A stretch of DNA of 64,000 bases from Silene latifolia (GCF_048544455.1 NC_133526.1:3178001-3242000); one strand, 5' to 3'. Positions 1 through 14,201 are shown, counted from the stretch's first letter. Translations and numbers: made by a program. The notes: a model not told the origin generated them from the letters alone.

Positions 1-227
1 CTCAAGTTTGTTGATGTTGAAGATAAGAACTTTGATCTTGTAGACTTTTTTAATTTGTCAGAATTGGATGAAAGGGTACGGGTGTGGGTCTACCTCGTCT
101 AGCTCCTCTCTATAGGTATGGCCGTATCGACATGCTAGACCTCTCAAACGGGTTGGATAAGCCGGATTTTGAATCAGGTGATAATAATGTGATATGGGTT
201 AGGTTGAATGGAGGTCGGGGGCGATGA
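1..227 (+). other. Unidentified coding-like fragment at the window edge
   Basis: The first bases are open from the window edge and read like protein (residues such as FDLVDFFNLSELDER). A second frame carries on with protein-like text (GLPRLAPLYRYGRIDMLDL, then DNNVIWVRLNGG) to a TGA at 225-227. It looks like the 3' end of a gene or pseudogene whose body lies outside the window. The two parts lie in different frames, so a pseudogene or an undetected intron is possible. I do not recognise the family. Confidence 0.25.
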
Positions 228-645
228 ATTTGAGTTACTCGTTTGTATTGTTCTTTAGTGCGCTCATTTGAAAAAAAAAAAAAAGTTATATATATAAAGT
301 GATAACTCCTTATTCTCCAAGAAATCTATTCATACCAATATCTACCTACCATAATTACATTTGTTCCAAATATTCATTATTTATTCCATTTGTTTTATTT
401 TAATAATATTTCTAATGTTAACTGCCATAAATGTCATATGATTTGATTTTATAAATGTCTTTGCGATTTAAAATATAAAAATTATTACTAGTTATCTAAA
501 TCTAGGAAATATTATTAAAAGGCTATCCTAAAAATATCACGTACACAATAACAATGTGACTTGGCAAACTAATATAACATGGAATACCAATTTATTATTA
601 TATTGCATTAATTTAATTCAATTATTTCCTTTAAAAATCCATCCA

Positions 646-1261
646 TCCCCCTTATACTAAAAGAATAAGAAAACTAAAAATTTTCCCGCCTAAATGTTTT
701 TAGCTAGAAATTGGGCCTAACTTTATCTAGATATGTATTGGACCTAATATATGGCTTTTATGTGTCACGGTATCTTATCAAACATCGCAGCTTTTATAGT
801 TGGGTCAAATATATTTTATACATTATTATCTCATTAATCTAATATATATATCTTAAATGTCGTAAATATTATATTTAAAACGTATGCAGATTTTGCTCAT
901 ATTATTAAAATCATTGTGTGCTTTTTACTTTTTTATACTTTAAATTTTTTACTCCGTTTAAATTATTACTCTGTATATTGTAAAAAAATTACAAAAATAG
1001 TTTTATACTTCAAATGCGTAAAAATAAGCATAAGTTTTTGTAATTAAACTAAAAATCTTATTTTTTTAATCATAAAATTATTCCGAGTAAAAATGTAAAA
1101 TTCGCTGTATTTTAATTCTTACTATTTTTTACACATTAACAATTGTAGATAATTAAAAATAAAACTCAAAGTTTATTTATATATTATTATTAGCTCTAAT
1201 TTTTAAGTTCTCTACACATGACAATCTAAAATACCGTGCATTCGCACGGGTTCTACACTAG
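646..1261 (+). mobile_element. Small non-autonomous Helitron
   Basis: The 5' end reads TCCCCCTTATACTAAAAGAA just after an A. The 3' end has a hairpin (CCGTGC, 3-base loop, GCACGG, 1234-1249) followed by a short spacer and CTAG, with T as the next base. This is the Helitron plan: insertion between A and T, no TSD, 3' hairpin and CTAG terminus. The 616-bp body is AT-rich and non-coding. The same 5' end recurs at 54870. Confidence 0.65.
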
Positions 1262-2445
1262 TATTCCATTAGCTTTAAATTTAATTAACTCAAAAAAAAC
1301 TACAATAAAAAAATACGGATTAACTATAAGTTAATACTTTCAAGATATTTCATATGGAGTAGTATTATATGTATTCGAAATAAAAAAACTGAATACATGA
1401 GAAAATAAGAACGAAGAAAAATAAATGAAGTTAAAAACAAAATAAAATAAAATTGTATTGTCACTAATCACTACTTTTTTTTTTGAAAGGCACTAATTCA
1501 CTATTATTGTTACTATAAAAAAAAATATACTATAATTAATCGACAAATGAGTATTAAAGATCATCTAAAATATTTTCTTAGGAAAATATAAAATATATGA
1601 AAAAGAAAATATTTATTTAATTTAAGTAATTTACAAACAAATTTTGTAAATACTAAGTGAAATTAAACACTAATAATGGAATTATAATCCCAGTATCGTC
1701 TTTCAAAAAATAGTTTTATTTAGTTTGCATGACTCTGATATCATGCTAAACGATGAAAAAGTTGTATGTTGAAAGATCATTATTGCATTACACAATGAAT
1801 TGTAAAAGTATAAAATCGATTTTGGGACCCAAGCCATCAGCTTAAGCTTTTGGTTCCTGACTTGCTTCTCATACTGTCATACATGGTACTTAATATGAAT
1901 TGCAGAACTTTCTTCATCAATATTCACATACTCGTATATAAATAAGAAGAAACGATGGTTCGAAGCAGATGTTGCTCCAAGTTATGAATCAAAGTAATTG
2001 TTGATTAGTCTATTGATAGGAGGTCAAAAATACGGTGGTTGCTAACGGTGAAAATAGTGATAAAAGGCACAATAACAGGTAACGCATTTGGACCGGGTCG
2101 ACTTTACAGGCAAAAGCTTCTGTACGAGGAATATTTATGCAGTACTACTATTCAGAGCTGCTGAAAACGATTGCACAACATTCCGACCTAATCGGGTTGT
2201 TTTCAGCTAGTTCACAAGTGCTTGGAATCGAGGATAAACTCATAAACAGCATAGTACTCCGTATAAAGGGAATTGTGAACTGTAAAGTTCATGTCCGCTT
2301 TATTGTCTTTCAATTAGTTTTATTCACCCGTTCTTGAATAAGAAAACACACAACTTAGCTAGATACGCTAAAACTTACCCAAGAATTGTAAATCAAATAT
2401 AACAATCTAACCAAGCGTAACAATAATCGATAAGATAATAACAAT
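1262..2445. other. Intergenic, no gene seen
   Basis: AT-rich sequence with short homopolymer runs. A 66-codon open frame at 2137-2337 has no recognisable domain and lies just beyond the 3' end of the bHLH gene, so it is probably 3' flank or chance. Confidence 0.5.
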
Positions 2446-3776
2446 CTAGTAAGTTAACAAGAGATTCGATACATCTTCGTCTATTATTCGAAGCACTTGT
2501 TGAACTGCATATGCAATACTATCTACAGAAGTCAGCTGGCACCCTTCTTCAACCTGCAATAAATCAAATACATTCAAATACTGTTGTTTTCTGAAATGAT
2601 GACCAAACAATTAACAATTGATGATGACTCGACAATTTTCATCGAAATCAGTAAATAGTAATAGGGATGAAATAATAGTCATACCTTGACACTTATGGAG
2701 TAGAGGACTAAAGGGTCTAAGGTGGTGACATTTAGATGAAGTATGGTGAAGCGAAGAGATAAAAAACCCGAAACCAATTTGGATAAGTGTCTCGGGTTTT
2801 TCTTTGTAAAGATCCGGAGATTTGCATGGGTTTCGACCAAGGTGACCTCAACCTCAGCTAAGGATGTTCTGCTCTTTAAGCTATACTTGTTACCTTGTCG
2901 ATTGGAATCTGGAAATAGTGGTGTCAAGAATGAGGTGCCATCTTCAGGCGTCCCTAATCCCATGCTACGCTGTTGGATTAGCATTTTTTGCGCTTCTAAG
3001 GAATGCACGAGATGTTCAAGCTCCTTTACATAATCTATGGCACCTCCCACTACTGAAGCCTGATCGCCCTGCAGTTGCATAGCATGCAAGTAATGGTAAG
3101 TGTTACTGAAATGAAACACGAAATTGTATGATATGTTGTAACCGAGACATTACTCCTTGTCTCAAACATCTAAACTTACTGCTCAGGACAGATCGTTTTA
3201 AAGTCATTTTAGTTTTAGGGTCATTCTCGGGTTCTGCAGCTTGTGCTCAAAATCAGTTTGATTCAAGGAATCAAGGACTATAATCGATATATCATTCACG
3301 AATCTTCAATTGGCCTCAGTACTCAAATTTTGTTCGCTCCATGTATCAAAAACTCTGAGCCATACTTTGTGAAGTAAACAAGGAAGAATACTCACAAAAC
3401 TGTAAATGACAACATAAAAAGCAGAGGAAATACATACCCTTTGACAGTAAGATTCCGGCATGAGAGAACGTAGAACAGCTAGATGTTCATTCATTTGCTT
3501 TCGACGATTTCTCTCAACAGCAATGTGAGTCATCCTTTGTGTTTCAGCCTCTTCTTTGTTCTTGCAAACCTTTGGCCTTCTTCGTCTTTTCTTCCTCCCT
3601 ACCACACCAACACTTCCCTTACAAGTATCGGAAACTTGAGCAGGAAACTGAACATCAAGGCTCTGAGGCTTCTCCAGCATAGCAACATTTTCCATAATCC
3701 CAACATTACTCTCAAAATGACTAGCATTTAGAGTATCATAGACAATAAAGTTGAAGATATCGTTATAGTTTGACAT
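2446..3776 (-). CDS. bHLH transcription factor, bHLH71/94/96 type
   Basis: Three exons on the minus strand: 3776-3438, 3068-2685 and 2553-2446, all with GT-AG junctions in phase 0, giving 276 aa. A basic stretch ([13 protein letters not shown], residues 61-73) precedes the bHLH domain (about 81-137). The basic region has the H84/E88/R92 set typical of E-box binding. Helix 2 contains [19 protein letters not shown]. The C-terminal half carries the ACT-like segment of this clade ([18 protein letters not shown], then LHLNVTTLD and YSISVKVEEGCQL). The layout and motifs match Arabidopsis bHLH71, which heterodimerises with stomatal-lineage bHLHs, as do bHLH94/96. A role in stomatal or cell-fate control is inferred from family only. 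The start at 3776 gives the usual short acidic/hydrophobic N-terminus. The C-terminus stops soon after the ACT-like domain, shorter than bHLH71. Confidence 0.9.
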
Positions 3777-6700
3777 CGCTTCTATTCTTCTAAGGCCAAC
3801 TTCTCTATCAAAACCTCAAAATTCCAACATACCGTGGTGATGCACTGATGCTAAGGTTATATATATACTAGTACAACACGTTTTTTTTGTCGTGAAAGGA
3901 GGTACAAGGTCAGTACAATAACAAAAAGGACAGGTGAGTCGAACATGCAAGTCTGCGACCTAACATTCACAATACTCCACCTCGTTCACAAAACTAAGCA
4001 AAAACCGCATCAGTGTACTTGTATATTGCTCGCTTTCTCTCTCAAACTCAACGGTTGTAAGCCGAAGATTGAAAGGGCTGGACCAAGAACTTTTGTTTTG
4101 TTTAGCATCCCAAGTTAATAAGGGGATGATATCCAACAAACTGCCATGGTCTCTGAAAAAGAAGGTGGGAAGAGGGCCCAAGAAAATTACATAGAAATGA
4201 GAATAGTTACAAAAATTACAAGCTGTTGACAAGTTGCTCTTCATTATGCAAACGTTTTGGTGCATGCTCCTGAAGGAGGTCCTCATTTTGTGTCAGAATC
4301 CTAATTAAACTTCGTGTTCATTATATTATATACTCTCATGTTATCATGTAAATAAATCTATTGGTCAGCATAAGATGGATTTATTCTCCTATAGACAAAG
4401 ACATGTCATGTACCGGGCCAGTGACGAAGATTCGAAGAATGGGGTTAGTACGGGTTATCGACACATAGAACAACGGTTAAGATTTCTTTTTTCTCGTTTT
4501 CTATATTGTACTTCCTGAGATTATTAATCGAAGAATGGGGGTTAGAAATGAAATTTGGCATGGAGGAAGTATTTTTTACTTCAACACTAAACAGTTTATC
4601 AGATTTGGTCCACAAAGAAAAAATCGCTCGGCAATTTTACGCTAAACCCGCTATATCAAGGGCGGAGTTAGAAATGAAATTTTGGCTAGCAGACTTCATT
4701 TTATAGCTTAATATCTTTGTTATGCCCTCATATTCAGAAATTTTCGGGTATCAAAAATCGAATTTTAACTATTTTATTGGGATAAATATGTAGTTTCCCT
4801 ATATGACACTATTTTTGAAACTTCCGGCAACTTCATAGACGGACTCAGGGTAGAAAGCACAAATCATTACGTGAATAAACAAAGTTTCTCATACCTTAGC
4901 ATTAGGAAAAAGACCAAGTCCAATTTTTGATAAAGAAATTCATCAAGACCAAATTTGCGGTATTAATAAAATTAAATGTTTTATGGTTTAATTAACATAT
5001 TATAAATAGACAATACATGCTTGATCATCTGATCTTAGGTTTTCCAAACTTAACATAGCTTTGCTTGAAAAAGGTATAAATGAAGTGTTTGACAGGCGAG
5101 AGGCAACCTTGTATCTTATTTCGGAGAAAAGAGGGAATATAAACAGGTTTTAAATGGTATTTTCCATGGACGGAATCAGATTTTGAAGTTAAAGGGATAA
5201 CATACTCCGTAGTTTGGAAATTTTTTGGAGTGAAAAATAGAAGTGAAGTAATTAAAGGGAAAAAAAAAAGTTGAAACATAACTAGAAATTTCAATTTTTT
5301 CATTACGGGGAGGAACCACCTTCCTTCTACCTCTTGTTTCGTCACTAGAGGTTGCCCTCGGTGACTCATTTTACAGTCATGTCAAACACGGAATATTGAG
5401 AATTCATGAAATATTAGAAAACTATCTCAAGGCTCAAATCATCAAATCATTTGAGCGGAATTACCGAGATTTCAGAAATATTAGGATACGAAAGTGGAAA
5501 TAAAATTTAGAAAGCGGGATAAAATCATTGCTTGTATTTAAAAAGGAAGGGAAACGGAATTCCAAATCAGGTGAAAAGGATTGGGAACTTGGGTTGGACC
5601 ATAAAATTATGGTCCAAGATGCCAGAGTAAGCACCAGGAATCCATGTGAAATTTGCCCCCTCTCCAAAAGTACTACAGTACAGAATATAATCACTCATTC
5701 ACATGTAATATTAGATGATCAGAAATAGAATGCATAGTTTTCCTGCTATTTCCTGCAACTTCTGGTAAGACCGTCTTAACAACCTCTCACATCCATTTCT
5801 TTTATTTCCACCTTTACTTTAATTGGTGTGAGAGTTGTCTTAAGTTAAGACTGTCTTAAACAAGAATTGGTGTTCCTGCAATAATATACATTGAAAAACA
5901 CATTATTGCTAACCTATAATGCAGTTTCTGACTTAATCAACTCTTTCTACTGTCTTTTCTTCGCAGCTAAAAGAAAGGCTATCCAGAGAACATACCATTG
6001 CATGAGAAATATCGAATACTGCTTCTGACTCAATAATAACTGTATAAGACCGTCTTACAGTATGCAGCGGTCCTTTTATATAAAAACACTCATTCAATGA
6101 TAGTAATAAATGAGTATCTAACCAATAAAATGACCATCTCAGACTCTAAGACAGTCTTATTCTATCATTTGGGCGATTACAAACTTTACTACTATTAATT
6201 TCCTCTCTCCATCATATACCCATCACCACAACCCACCCAAATCCAACCCTAAACCAACACAACCAAACTCAAAACATCCGTAGTCTCTTCTCCACTTTTG
6301 AAACCATTTCTCCCACTCCCAAAAACAGTCCTCCACTCCACCACTTGAAACACACTCCCTGCCCATGAACACCCCACCCTCGAAAACCTAAATCCTTTCA
6401 TGATGTGTACATCGTACAAGCAAGTCTTTGAGCAACTGACGTAATATTATAAATGCACGGGCCTCGTCTCATAAATCCACGAGAGAAATGTGTTTGACGG
6501 GATTTTCCTATACATGGACCAAAATGCTCCTATATCCTTAGTCCTTGCTCCTTACCATTATCCGAATTCTCAATTTGTCATCACTCTCACAAATCCCTTG
6601 CCTTAGTCTATTTCTCTCTCGGATTTATGAGTACTTTAAATGTAATGCCATGCTGTTTCGATAATAATAAACATGTTTGAAGTCTAACCAAAGAAGCATG

Positions 6701-6988
6701 TACATGTGGCTGATAATGAAGGAGCCTTGTGAGGACCAAATCTTACAGGCAACTTTTTCGAACTTGTAATATGAGCGGGATAAAACCAATGAATTCCTAT
6801 TTGTACTGCACAGCAATACCAAAAGGCTCAGAGAAAAAGCAGCATAAGAAAATAAAACTTTGGAAACTGGCAAATTTCAGTTTAGGATTAATTTGTAGTC
6901 TAGTAAAATACAGCTGAGGCAAATTGACCTATACCGGCAGCAAATCAAGTTAAAAAAAGGTGATTATATGTATTAAAGCGGACTAAAT
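3777..6988. other. Intergenic between divergent flanks of bHLH and GWT1 genes
   Basis: This stretch is upstream of the bHLH gene and downstream of GWT1. Several open frames of 60-115 codons show no domain, and their composition follows the AT-rich background. Small inverted repeats built on AAGACCGTCTTA occur at about 5764-5870 and 6051-6160. The GWT1 3' UTR must occupy part of the right end. Confidence 0.5.
6051..6160. repeat. Short inverted-repeat element (AAGACCGTCTTA ends)
   Basis: TATAAGACCGTCTTACAG at the left faces CTAAGACAGTCTTAT at the right, about 110 bp apart, enclosing AT-rich DNA. A related pair lies at about 5764-5870. This is MITE-like, but no clear TSD was seen. Confidence 0.4.
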
Positions 6989-9900
6989 CTACCAAAATTT
7001 TAACCGCATACCGCGGAAGTCTGCAGCTCCCATGATGAAACATAGAACAAGCATATACAAGGTTAAGATAACCAATGCTTGAATCGAAAACACAAATAAG
7101 GTATCGAGAGACAAGTTTACCAGCCCAGTAAGGACATTTGCCTGCATAAAACAAAATTAAAGTTTTGAGTGATCAATTCATGGGATGAATAATTTTGAAA
7201 ACAAATACTTGTACGAGACCGTCTCAGAAAATACCCATCTAATTAATCAAGAAATGTAAAATATTAGGAGTAACTATGACAATCTCAGAATAGTTGCTTA
7301 ATATTATATGAGTATTTATGAGAGGGCTTCGTACAAGACTTTATGCTTACGAAAATAATTCAACTGTTGGGGGCAGCTCGGGGAGTAAACAGAAATGGGA
7401 ATTTACCAGAAGAAATGACGCCAATAAATTTTTGTCGAAAGCTGCTTCAAGTACTGTAAAGTTAGTTCCACCACTATACTCCGAGAGCATAAATATTGCA
7501 AGAACCTGCAAAGTCGGCGCAATTCAGAAGGACGATCGGCATGCATGACGTATAAAAACACGGGAAAAAAGGATATAAAATACTGTATATAAACCGGGCA
7601 AAATTTGTATGTAATTTGATTAGCTATGGGACTAAATACAGATATCTAATATGCAATATCATCGCGCACAGGTCAGACCTAAGATATATCTCAGGAACTC
7701 ACGCCACGGTATTACATCTAGGTTGCGAGTTTGCGACATGGCATTAAAACAGAGTTATCCAAGATTCGAAGGTCACTACTATCACAACTCAATACAGTTT
7801 CAAAGGGGAAGACTGGAAAATTGGAGAGCGCAACAAAGGGGAGAAAAGGAGCATGAGAGTAAATAAGTAAGATCATGAAAAAGAGAACTAAAGGAGTGAG
7901 AAGGATAGATAGAAAAGGGATATATGAGACTAGCGAGAAAGCAAAGTGAAATCAAGATGCAATAAAACACTAATCTTGCATAAAGAAACAAGGAAGTAAA
8001 GCAGAACAGGTGAGGTACCTCAAAATTTACAGCCATCACAAGCATCACATAAGCCATGTTGCACTGGAGGCAAATATACACAATTGAAATCACATTTCAA
8101 GTAAATCTTTCTCTTAGAAAAAAGTACAAGTGAAAGAGTTCTACATAGCAAATATACCATCCTCCGTGAAACTCTTTCCACATACTGGTCTAAAACCACA
8201 GTCAATAACCTACAAAGGTAGAAAATATTTAGCCCAATGCACAAAATTGACAAAGAAGTAAAATGTTATAAACACAATTAACCGCCAAATTCATAAGATA
8301 AGATACCAGAATACAAGAGAAACAAGAAAGACTCTCGTCCTTGTCTGCCTAAGTCCATCTGATGTTGAGTGATCTTTCTGGAAGAAAAGATGGTAGCCCA
8401 TCTGAACACCAACCAGATACATACCCCAATATCCTACGAGAAAAATACTAATAACATAAAGTATCCAGAGATCATGTTATGTAGACTGATATACATACAG
8501 CAATAACATAGAAAATACAATGATGGGTGAATGAGAGTTGCTGATTTCTTACATACAAGAAGAAACGTGAAACTTGGAGTATTATATATAATCTTAGGGT
8601 TACCTAATTCGCTCAACCAGGCTGCGAATTAATTCGGGCAAATTACGAATTGAATTACATCGAATTATGGTGTTTGGTTATAATTTTATCGAATTATGCT
8701 CTATTTAGAGCGAACTGCGTATTGGTATTACGAATTCGAATTGGTCGTATTACGAATTAGGTAATTATATAAACAGCAAGGATAAACAGAGAAAAGGGTG
8801 ATAATGACGCTTACCAAATATGCTATAAACTCCCTCCTTATTTTGGCTGATAATGTCTTGTCCCCTCACATCCGATAACAGATACGTATTTAATCCCTGC
8901 AACAAGAATACTTGGTAACCTGAGGGCTGATTAGTCATTTGACATTACAGCATAAAATATTCAATATCCAAACATATAGGTATGAAAAAACAAGAGGAAG
9001 ATATACCTATAAGAATGAGCAGGCCAAATATCCCACAATACTTGGGATGAATGTTTATTGCTGAAGTCAGAAGTGCAACACCAGCAAGAGTGAAAAAGAA
9101 ATTCCAATGCACACCATACTCTCCTACATGAACCTATAATGATCAGGGGATAGGCAATGAATAACGCTTCATAAGAAACAGGTGTACAGCCAAGGTAATA
9201 AGACTGAGCAGTAACAGTTTAAACTATTAACCTCTTAGACATTGACAGCGTCTTACATGTCATTTTAATCAAAGCAGGGGTTAATAACCAAATTTCAACC
9301 TAAAATGTCGTAATTAATTTGAGGTATTCTCACTTGAACCTTACAGGTAAGCTGGATTAGATACTTCAAAAATTTACGTACTTAGAATGAAACTGTGGAA
9401 ATTGGTAAATCTTTCACTAGAAGGATTTCTTATCCTCCTTTTCACATTCTTGCGTCTTACCAGTACAATTATTTTCAAAATTACTGAGAAGAATAAGAGA
9501 AAAACCAAGGAAAAGGTAATTATGATCTTCACCTGGTAATCCACTCCTGCAGTTGAAACAAGACGACCTAATCCCAGCAAGATCAATGGACATGTAGACT
9601 TCAAAACAGTCTTCAATCCACTATATTTCAGAGAAACAACAAAAGAAAATGTAAGAACTAAGAACATTAACAAATTAATGTACCTTAGTTTACTCCTACC
9701 AAACATTTGAATATCCTTAGGCTATTAGTATCTTCAAAAGGTAATATGTAAGTGTAGAAAATTCACAAAAACTAGTAATACCACACCACTAAATGAAATT
9801 TTATGAATTATTTTATAGGTGGATTAGATATTTATTCAGTTCTTAATGTTTTTTCTGCTGCTCATACCAATCTGCTTCTCATTCTAGCAACCCTTTAGTA

Positions 9901-12900
9901 TAATCTGCTGGTAGCCTGGTACAGTATATTTTGTAGAATTTGTACTCCTAAGTAAATGAGAACATATTTTGTAGCTTAAGTTTCAGGTCATTTCGGACGC
10001 CATATTGCAAAGTTTAGCAATGACAAACAACTTACCTAGAATGAATGTTGCGTGCTTGACGTGAAACGATAGCATTGGCTAGCACAAATGAACCAACTCC
10101 CAAATCCATCTGATGCAATTATATTACAGAGAATTCAGTTTGATGGAGGCAAAACTGGACCTCACCCACTCACTTGTGCAATTTTCTCTTCAGATGACAA
10201 CTAATTTGTAAAGATCAAGCCACATAAAGCACAACACTCACCCAACCAGTTCCATAGGTCTCTGCCTTTGCATATCTTCGAGGAAATATTTCAAAATCAA
10301 CAGCAAGTATACATATACATGTAAGTAACATCTGCAGCAATTATCCTTGTGAGACAAAAGAGAATCTTATGAGAACAATTAATTGTAGTGGAGTAAAGAT
10401 TTGGCAGCGATTGAGAGCAATATAATTGTACTGAGGAAAGATGTGTACCGTAATAACTCTAAATGATGAAATACTTCTCTTGATGGAGTCATGTGTTTGA
10501 AGGATTTGCTTAGAATCAGAGGTGCTATATCTGCTTCATATACACACAAGGAATGGGGAATTATGTCTTAATTGATAACGAGAGAGCTCAGAGATGTTTT
10601 TGTGACACAATAATTACCTTTTCACTAAGATATGGATTAGGAGAAACAAAGTCAGCACTAGAGCTAGTATGTTTGTCCATCCTGACAAAACCTGGCAAAA
10701 CAATAATAAGTACCCATCTGACACGAAAATATCCTTCACCATTGAGAATGTACAAGTTCACACACAAAAATATATTCCAAACCAGAAAGAATGACTGCAA
10801 CCAGTCATGCTACACGAGAAAACTACGCATCCTGAGATTCCTGACACTCTGATTTGATTGACTGGTTGTGGCACATTTTTACGAGACACAGCAAAATGAA
10901 AGTATCTGAGGGGACAGGTATGTTAAGTATGGTGAAAAAGAATAGTTATTATACATGCATTAGAAAAAAATTTAACCAAAATATCATTGAGGGGCAATGG
11001 CTATAACATCCGAAGTTTTTAAATTGGTATATAGCGAAACACGGCAAGCAGACCAAATCTCGTATTAAAGAGCAATCTTGAAGACAACTAAAATGGGATC
11101 AAACAAAATAAACCATCAGCAATGATTGAACTACAAATAAAGGCAGTCCTTATTATGGTGGCCCAAGGAATGACAGACAAATTGTTTGATTTGTACACGA
11201 ATTTTTATGGCAAACTTACAGTGAGAATTAAGAGAGAAGGAATGAGAATGAACATAAAGTCCAAAGCCATAGAAGACATGTATGCACTGAAACTCTTAGC
11301 AGTCTTTGTAACGTTATCATCCTTCTTCGACAACTTCAAGGAAGCTTCAAAACCTGAAGAATAAGGATCAGTCATCTGGTTTTCTGGTTTGTACAGCAAA
11401 CAAAAAAAACTCAAACCCATACTGCCAGTCGACTATACATATTAGGAAAAATCTTTTGTACTATCCGGGTGGTGTCGTTTTGTACCTAAGGCAAACAACT
11501 TTGCACTTGAATAAACAGAGAAAGAAAAAGTGATCACATAACTTACATTGTAACATAAATAACAGTGCAAGGAAATGTGCAAACAATCGTGTTCGAAGAT
11601 GCCACGAATCTACGATATGCTTGCAACTACTCCCTACATTTCTTCACGTTTTTCCCATTTTTCTAAATTCCCCGCCCATATTTTGAAAAGTGATAAACAC
11701 AGAGTGAAATGAAGGGAAATAGAAGTCACACTGCAGACAGAACAAGAATAGGGACAATCATGATAACTTTTAATCCGCCTCTTAACAAAATAGTGTCGTT
11801 GCTTACCATAATTGCAGTATTTTCTTAGCAAGGGGAATATTCTTGAAACAAGGAGTATTATATGAAAAAGAAAGACATAAGAACAGATTGAGGTTGCCTG
11901 ATAAGTCATAACTCTTACATGCCGCAAAAATTGGGGTAGGGAACATGAATTCCTCTATTTCCCTCTTACAAGGCAGGTTAAAATCATTTCAACATAAGAA
12001 AGATTTGAAAAAAATATGACATTGAACCTTTCCTCCCTCCCATCTCCTTCCCTCCTCTTTTGTATCCAAGGAAAGGGTGAGGGTTCAACCACAGCAGTTA
12101 CAGCCACATACATAAGCATCTAGGGTTTCTTCATATCAGAGGTAATTAATATATTGATTGTAAACAGGGAGCAATTACATAAGGAATGACGGCCATTACA
12201 TCAACATTCCAAATCATCCTGAAAGCCACTCAGCTTTGTCCAAATAAGGGTGTCTAACTAAAATATTTTCAAATCCCCTTCTCAAACCCTAGATGAGGGA
12301 TTGTGCAGAAGGTAGCGATTTGATTCGAAATACTAACGTTTGAAATGATATAACCTACTACATTTTACTAAACATTACTCCCGCAATAATTAGAAAGATG
12401 CACCAATGCACCGTGAGTCCATGACACTAAGCCTTGAGATTAGCAGACATCAAACACAATGCTACCTGGCAAAATATCTGCTCGTTCATAAAGTGCTAAA
12501 CTACCGAGGAACATAATTTAACATTTAGCAATAGACTCCACTTTGTCCCAACTCCCAATTGTATACCGAAGTTCAAACTCAAAACTCTACACCAAGGTTG
12601 CCTACTTAATTATGACAATGCCACCTCTAATACGTAATACACTCTTATAGAAGTAATTTTAACTAGGCGTCATGATAAAATACGCCCAATTCATGATTCA
12701 CGACTCGCTTAGGATCAAGAAATTCTGGTAACGTAGTTCAACACCAACACACCATATCATACAGCCATTCAATTCCAGACTCCACAGAGAACGGCCTACG
12801 TGTAGAAAGTCAATAGGCTTACACTAGTTGCATTTTATCACACATTCATCAACATAAAATACTACAATATAGCACAAATTAAGGCAGCAAAACTAATCAC

Positions 12901-13289
12901 ACAAAATGATCATGCCAAGGAGTAGTAAAAACGCATACCAGGCACGTAATTAAACACAATCGAACGCCGAAATAGCACAATCACCTGAAAATTAGGGCAA
13001 ATAAATCACAAAAGCAGGAAATAATATGTGCAATTGCGAAGGTAAAAAACTACAATTAAAGGAATCGATGGATAAACTCACAGGAATTACTGTAGTGAGC
13101 GATAAAATCTCGAGCATTGAGGATCCAGCTAAGTTGCTAACAAATCTGGAAGAATTGCAGTTACAATTGAGTAAATTAAAGACACGAAATTACACTAATT
13201 TGATGAAAAATAGGGGAGAAAAGAAGAAATGATTACTGTTGTTTGAGGAGCTTGTTAGGGTTGATCGCCATTGTTGCTGAAGAATCCAT
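6989..13289 (-). CDS. PIGW: GPI-anchored wall transfer protein 1 (GWT1/PIG-W), inositol acyltransferase
   Basis: Sixteen exons, all GT-AG, join in one frame: 13289-13237, 13145-13082, 12984-12939, 11353-11220, 10691-10618, 10530-10449, 10331-10242, 10109-10036, 9620-9533, 9133-9007, 8919-8815, 8433-8307, 8209-8158, 8063-8019, 7505-7407, 7141-6989. The product is 470 aa, the normal family length. Diagnostic segments are [13 protein letters not shown] near the N-terminus, [71 protein letters not shown] and [19 protein letters not shown], matching human PIG-W. Many hydrophobic helices agree with a multi-pass ER membrane enzyme that acylates the inositol of GlcN-PI during GPI-anchor synthesis. 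The frame stays open upstream to an ATG at 13475, but the conserved N-terminus (NPNKLLKQQ) supports the start at 13289. Intron 3 (11354-12938) is the longest and holds no gene. Confidence 0.95.
8600..8764. repeat. Small inverted-repeat element in GWT1 intron 11
   Basis: TTACCTAATTCG at the left is mirrored by CGAATTAGGTAA at the right. The interior is full of AATTCG/CGAATT iterations (at least eight in 165 bp). Terminal inversion plus subterminal iterated motifs resembles a hAT-type MITE, but no TSD is evident. Confidence 0.4.
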
Positions 13290-14201
13290 TGACGAAGGAG
13301 ATGACGACGACGACGACGATGATACAGTGGTTTTCTGAGCTGGCTGTTTGCAGGTTTCGAATTTTAAAAAAAGAATTTTTATAAATTCTGGTTCCGTCAC
13401 CGACGAAGTAAATAACGGGGGGTTTGAAAGGTTAATTATCGAGACAGTGGGCGTATATTCGTGATAAACTAACAATTACTTGTAGAGAGGTATTATCTAA
13501 TTTATAATGTCATCAATATGTTCGAGTAATTTTTATGAGAATTCGAAACATTTGTGTAAAATACTCTTTACACCAGAGTATTTTACTAATTAAATAGGGA
13601 GTATTTTGCAATCAAAGTGAGTATGTCCAATATGTAATACGAGTGTATTTGTTTTGTGACTTTTGTCACAGACCTAGACGAGTATAGGCTTATATTACAA
13701 GTTTACAATCACGTTTAAGCTTGCAATTCACCGTGAACTAGAACTTTATCGCATTTTTTTTAGCGGAGAGTAATCCATATCTTTGCAACTAAAACTCTAA
13801 ATTTCTCAATAGTTTAAGTTAGTTATAGATATACTAGCTAACCTACATATTTAAGCTTACATAGCATAAGCCAACAGACGAGGTAAAGGTATAAGACAAT
13901 AGTAGAGATGCAACATACAAAAGAAAGTTATGTCAGAGGAAAAAAATATAAGAAAGAACGAAAGGCAGAGTATGCAATGAATAATATTTTCAGTGTATCT
14001 CATCAAATTGATGGCTCAGTTGTTTAAACGAAGAGCACATTATATCTTTAATCGTCCCCCTTGTGAAATAGATTGCCCCGTAATTTTGGCGATGAGTCAA
14101 ATGTGAAGGAGGTTGTATATGTCGGTGATTAACTCAGTGCGCACCTGAATTAACAGGTGCATTTTCTCATCTCGTCCCAAAAAAACAACACTTGTATCAC
14201 G
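13290..14201. other. Intergenic, GWT1 upstream and ATL downstream
   Basis: Holds the GWT1 promoter/5' UTR (with a GAC/GTC-rich stretch coding-strand side just above the start) and the 3' flank of the ATL gene. No open frame or repeat with clear ends was seen. Confidence 0.5.

Noticed and set aside
5025-5369. 114-codon minus-strand frame
   Set aside because: No recognisable motif, AT-rich phenylalanine/lysine-heavy composition, no splice context.
10553-10852. 99-codon plus-strand frame
   Set aside because: Antisense to GWT1 exon 5 (10691-10618) and flanking introns.
13026-13232. 68-codon plus-strand frame with coiled-coil look
   Set aside because: It is antisense to GWT1 exon 2 and its introns, whose splice sites and conserved text are clear.
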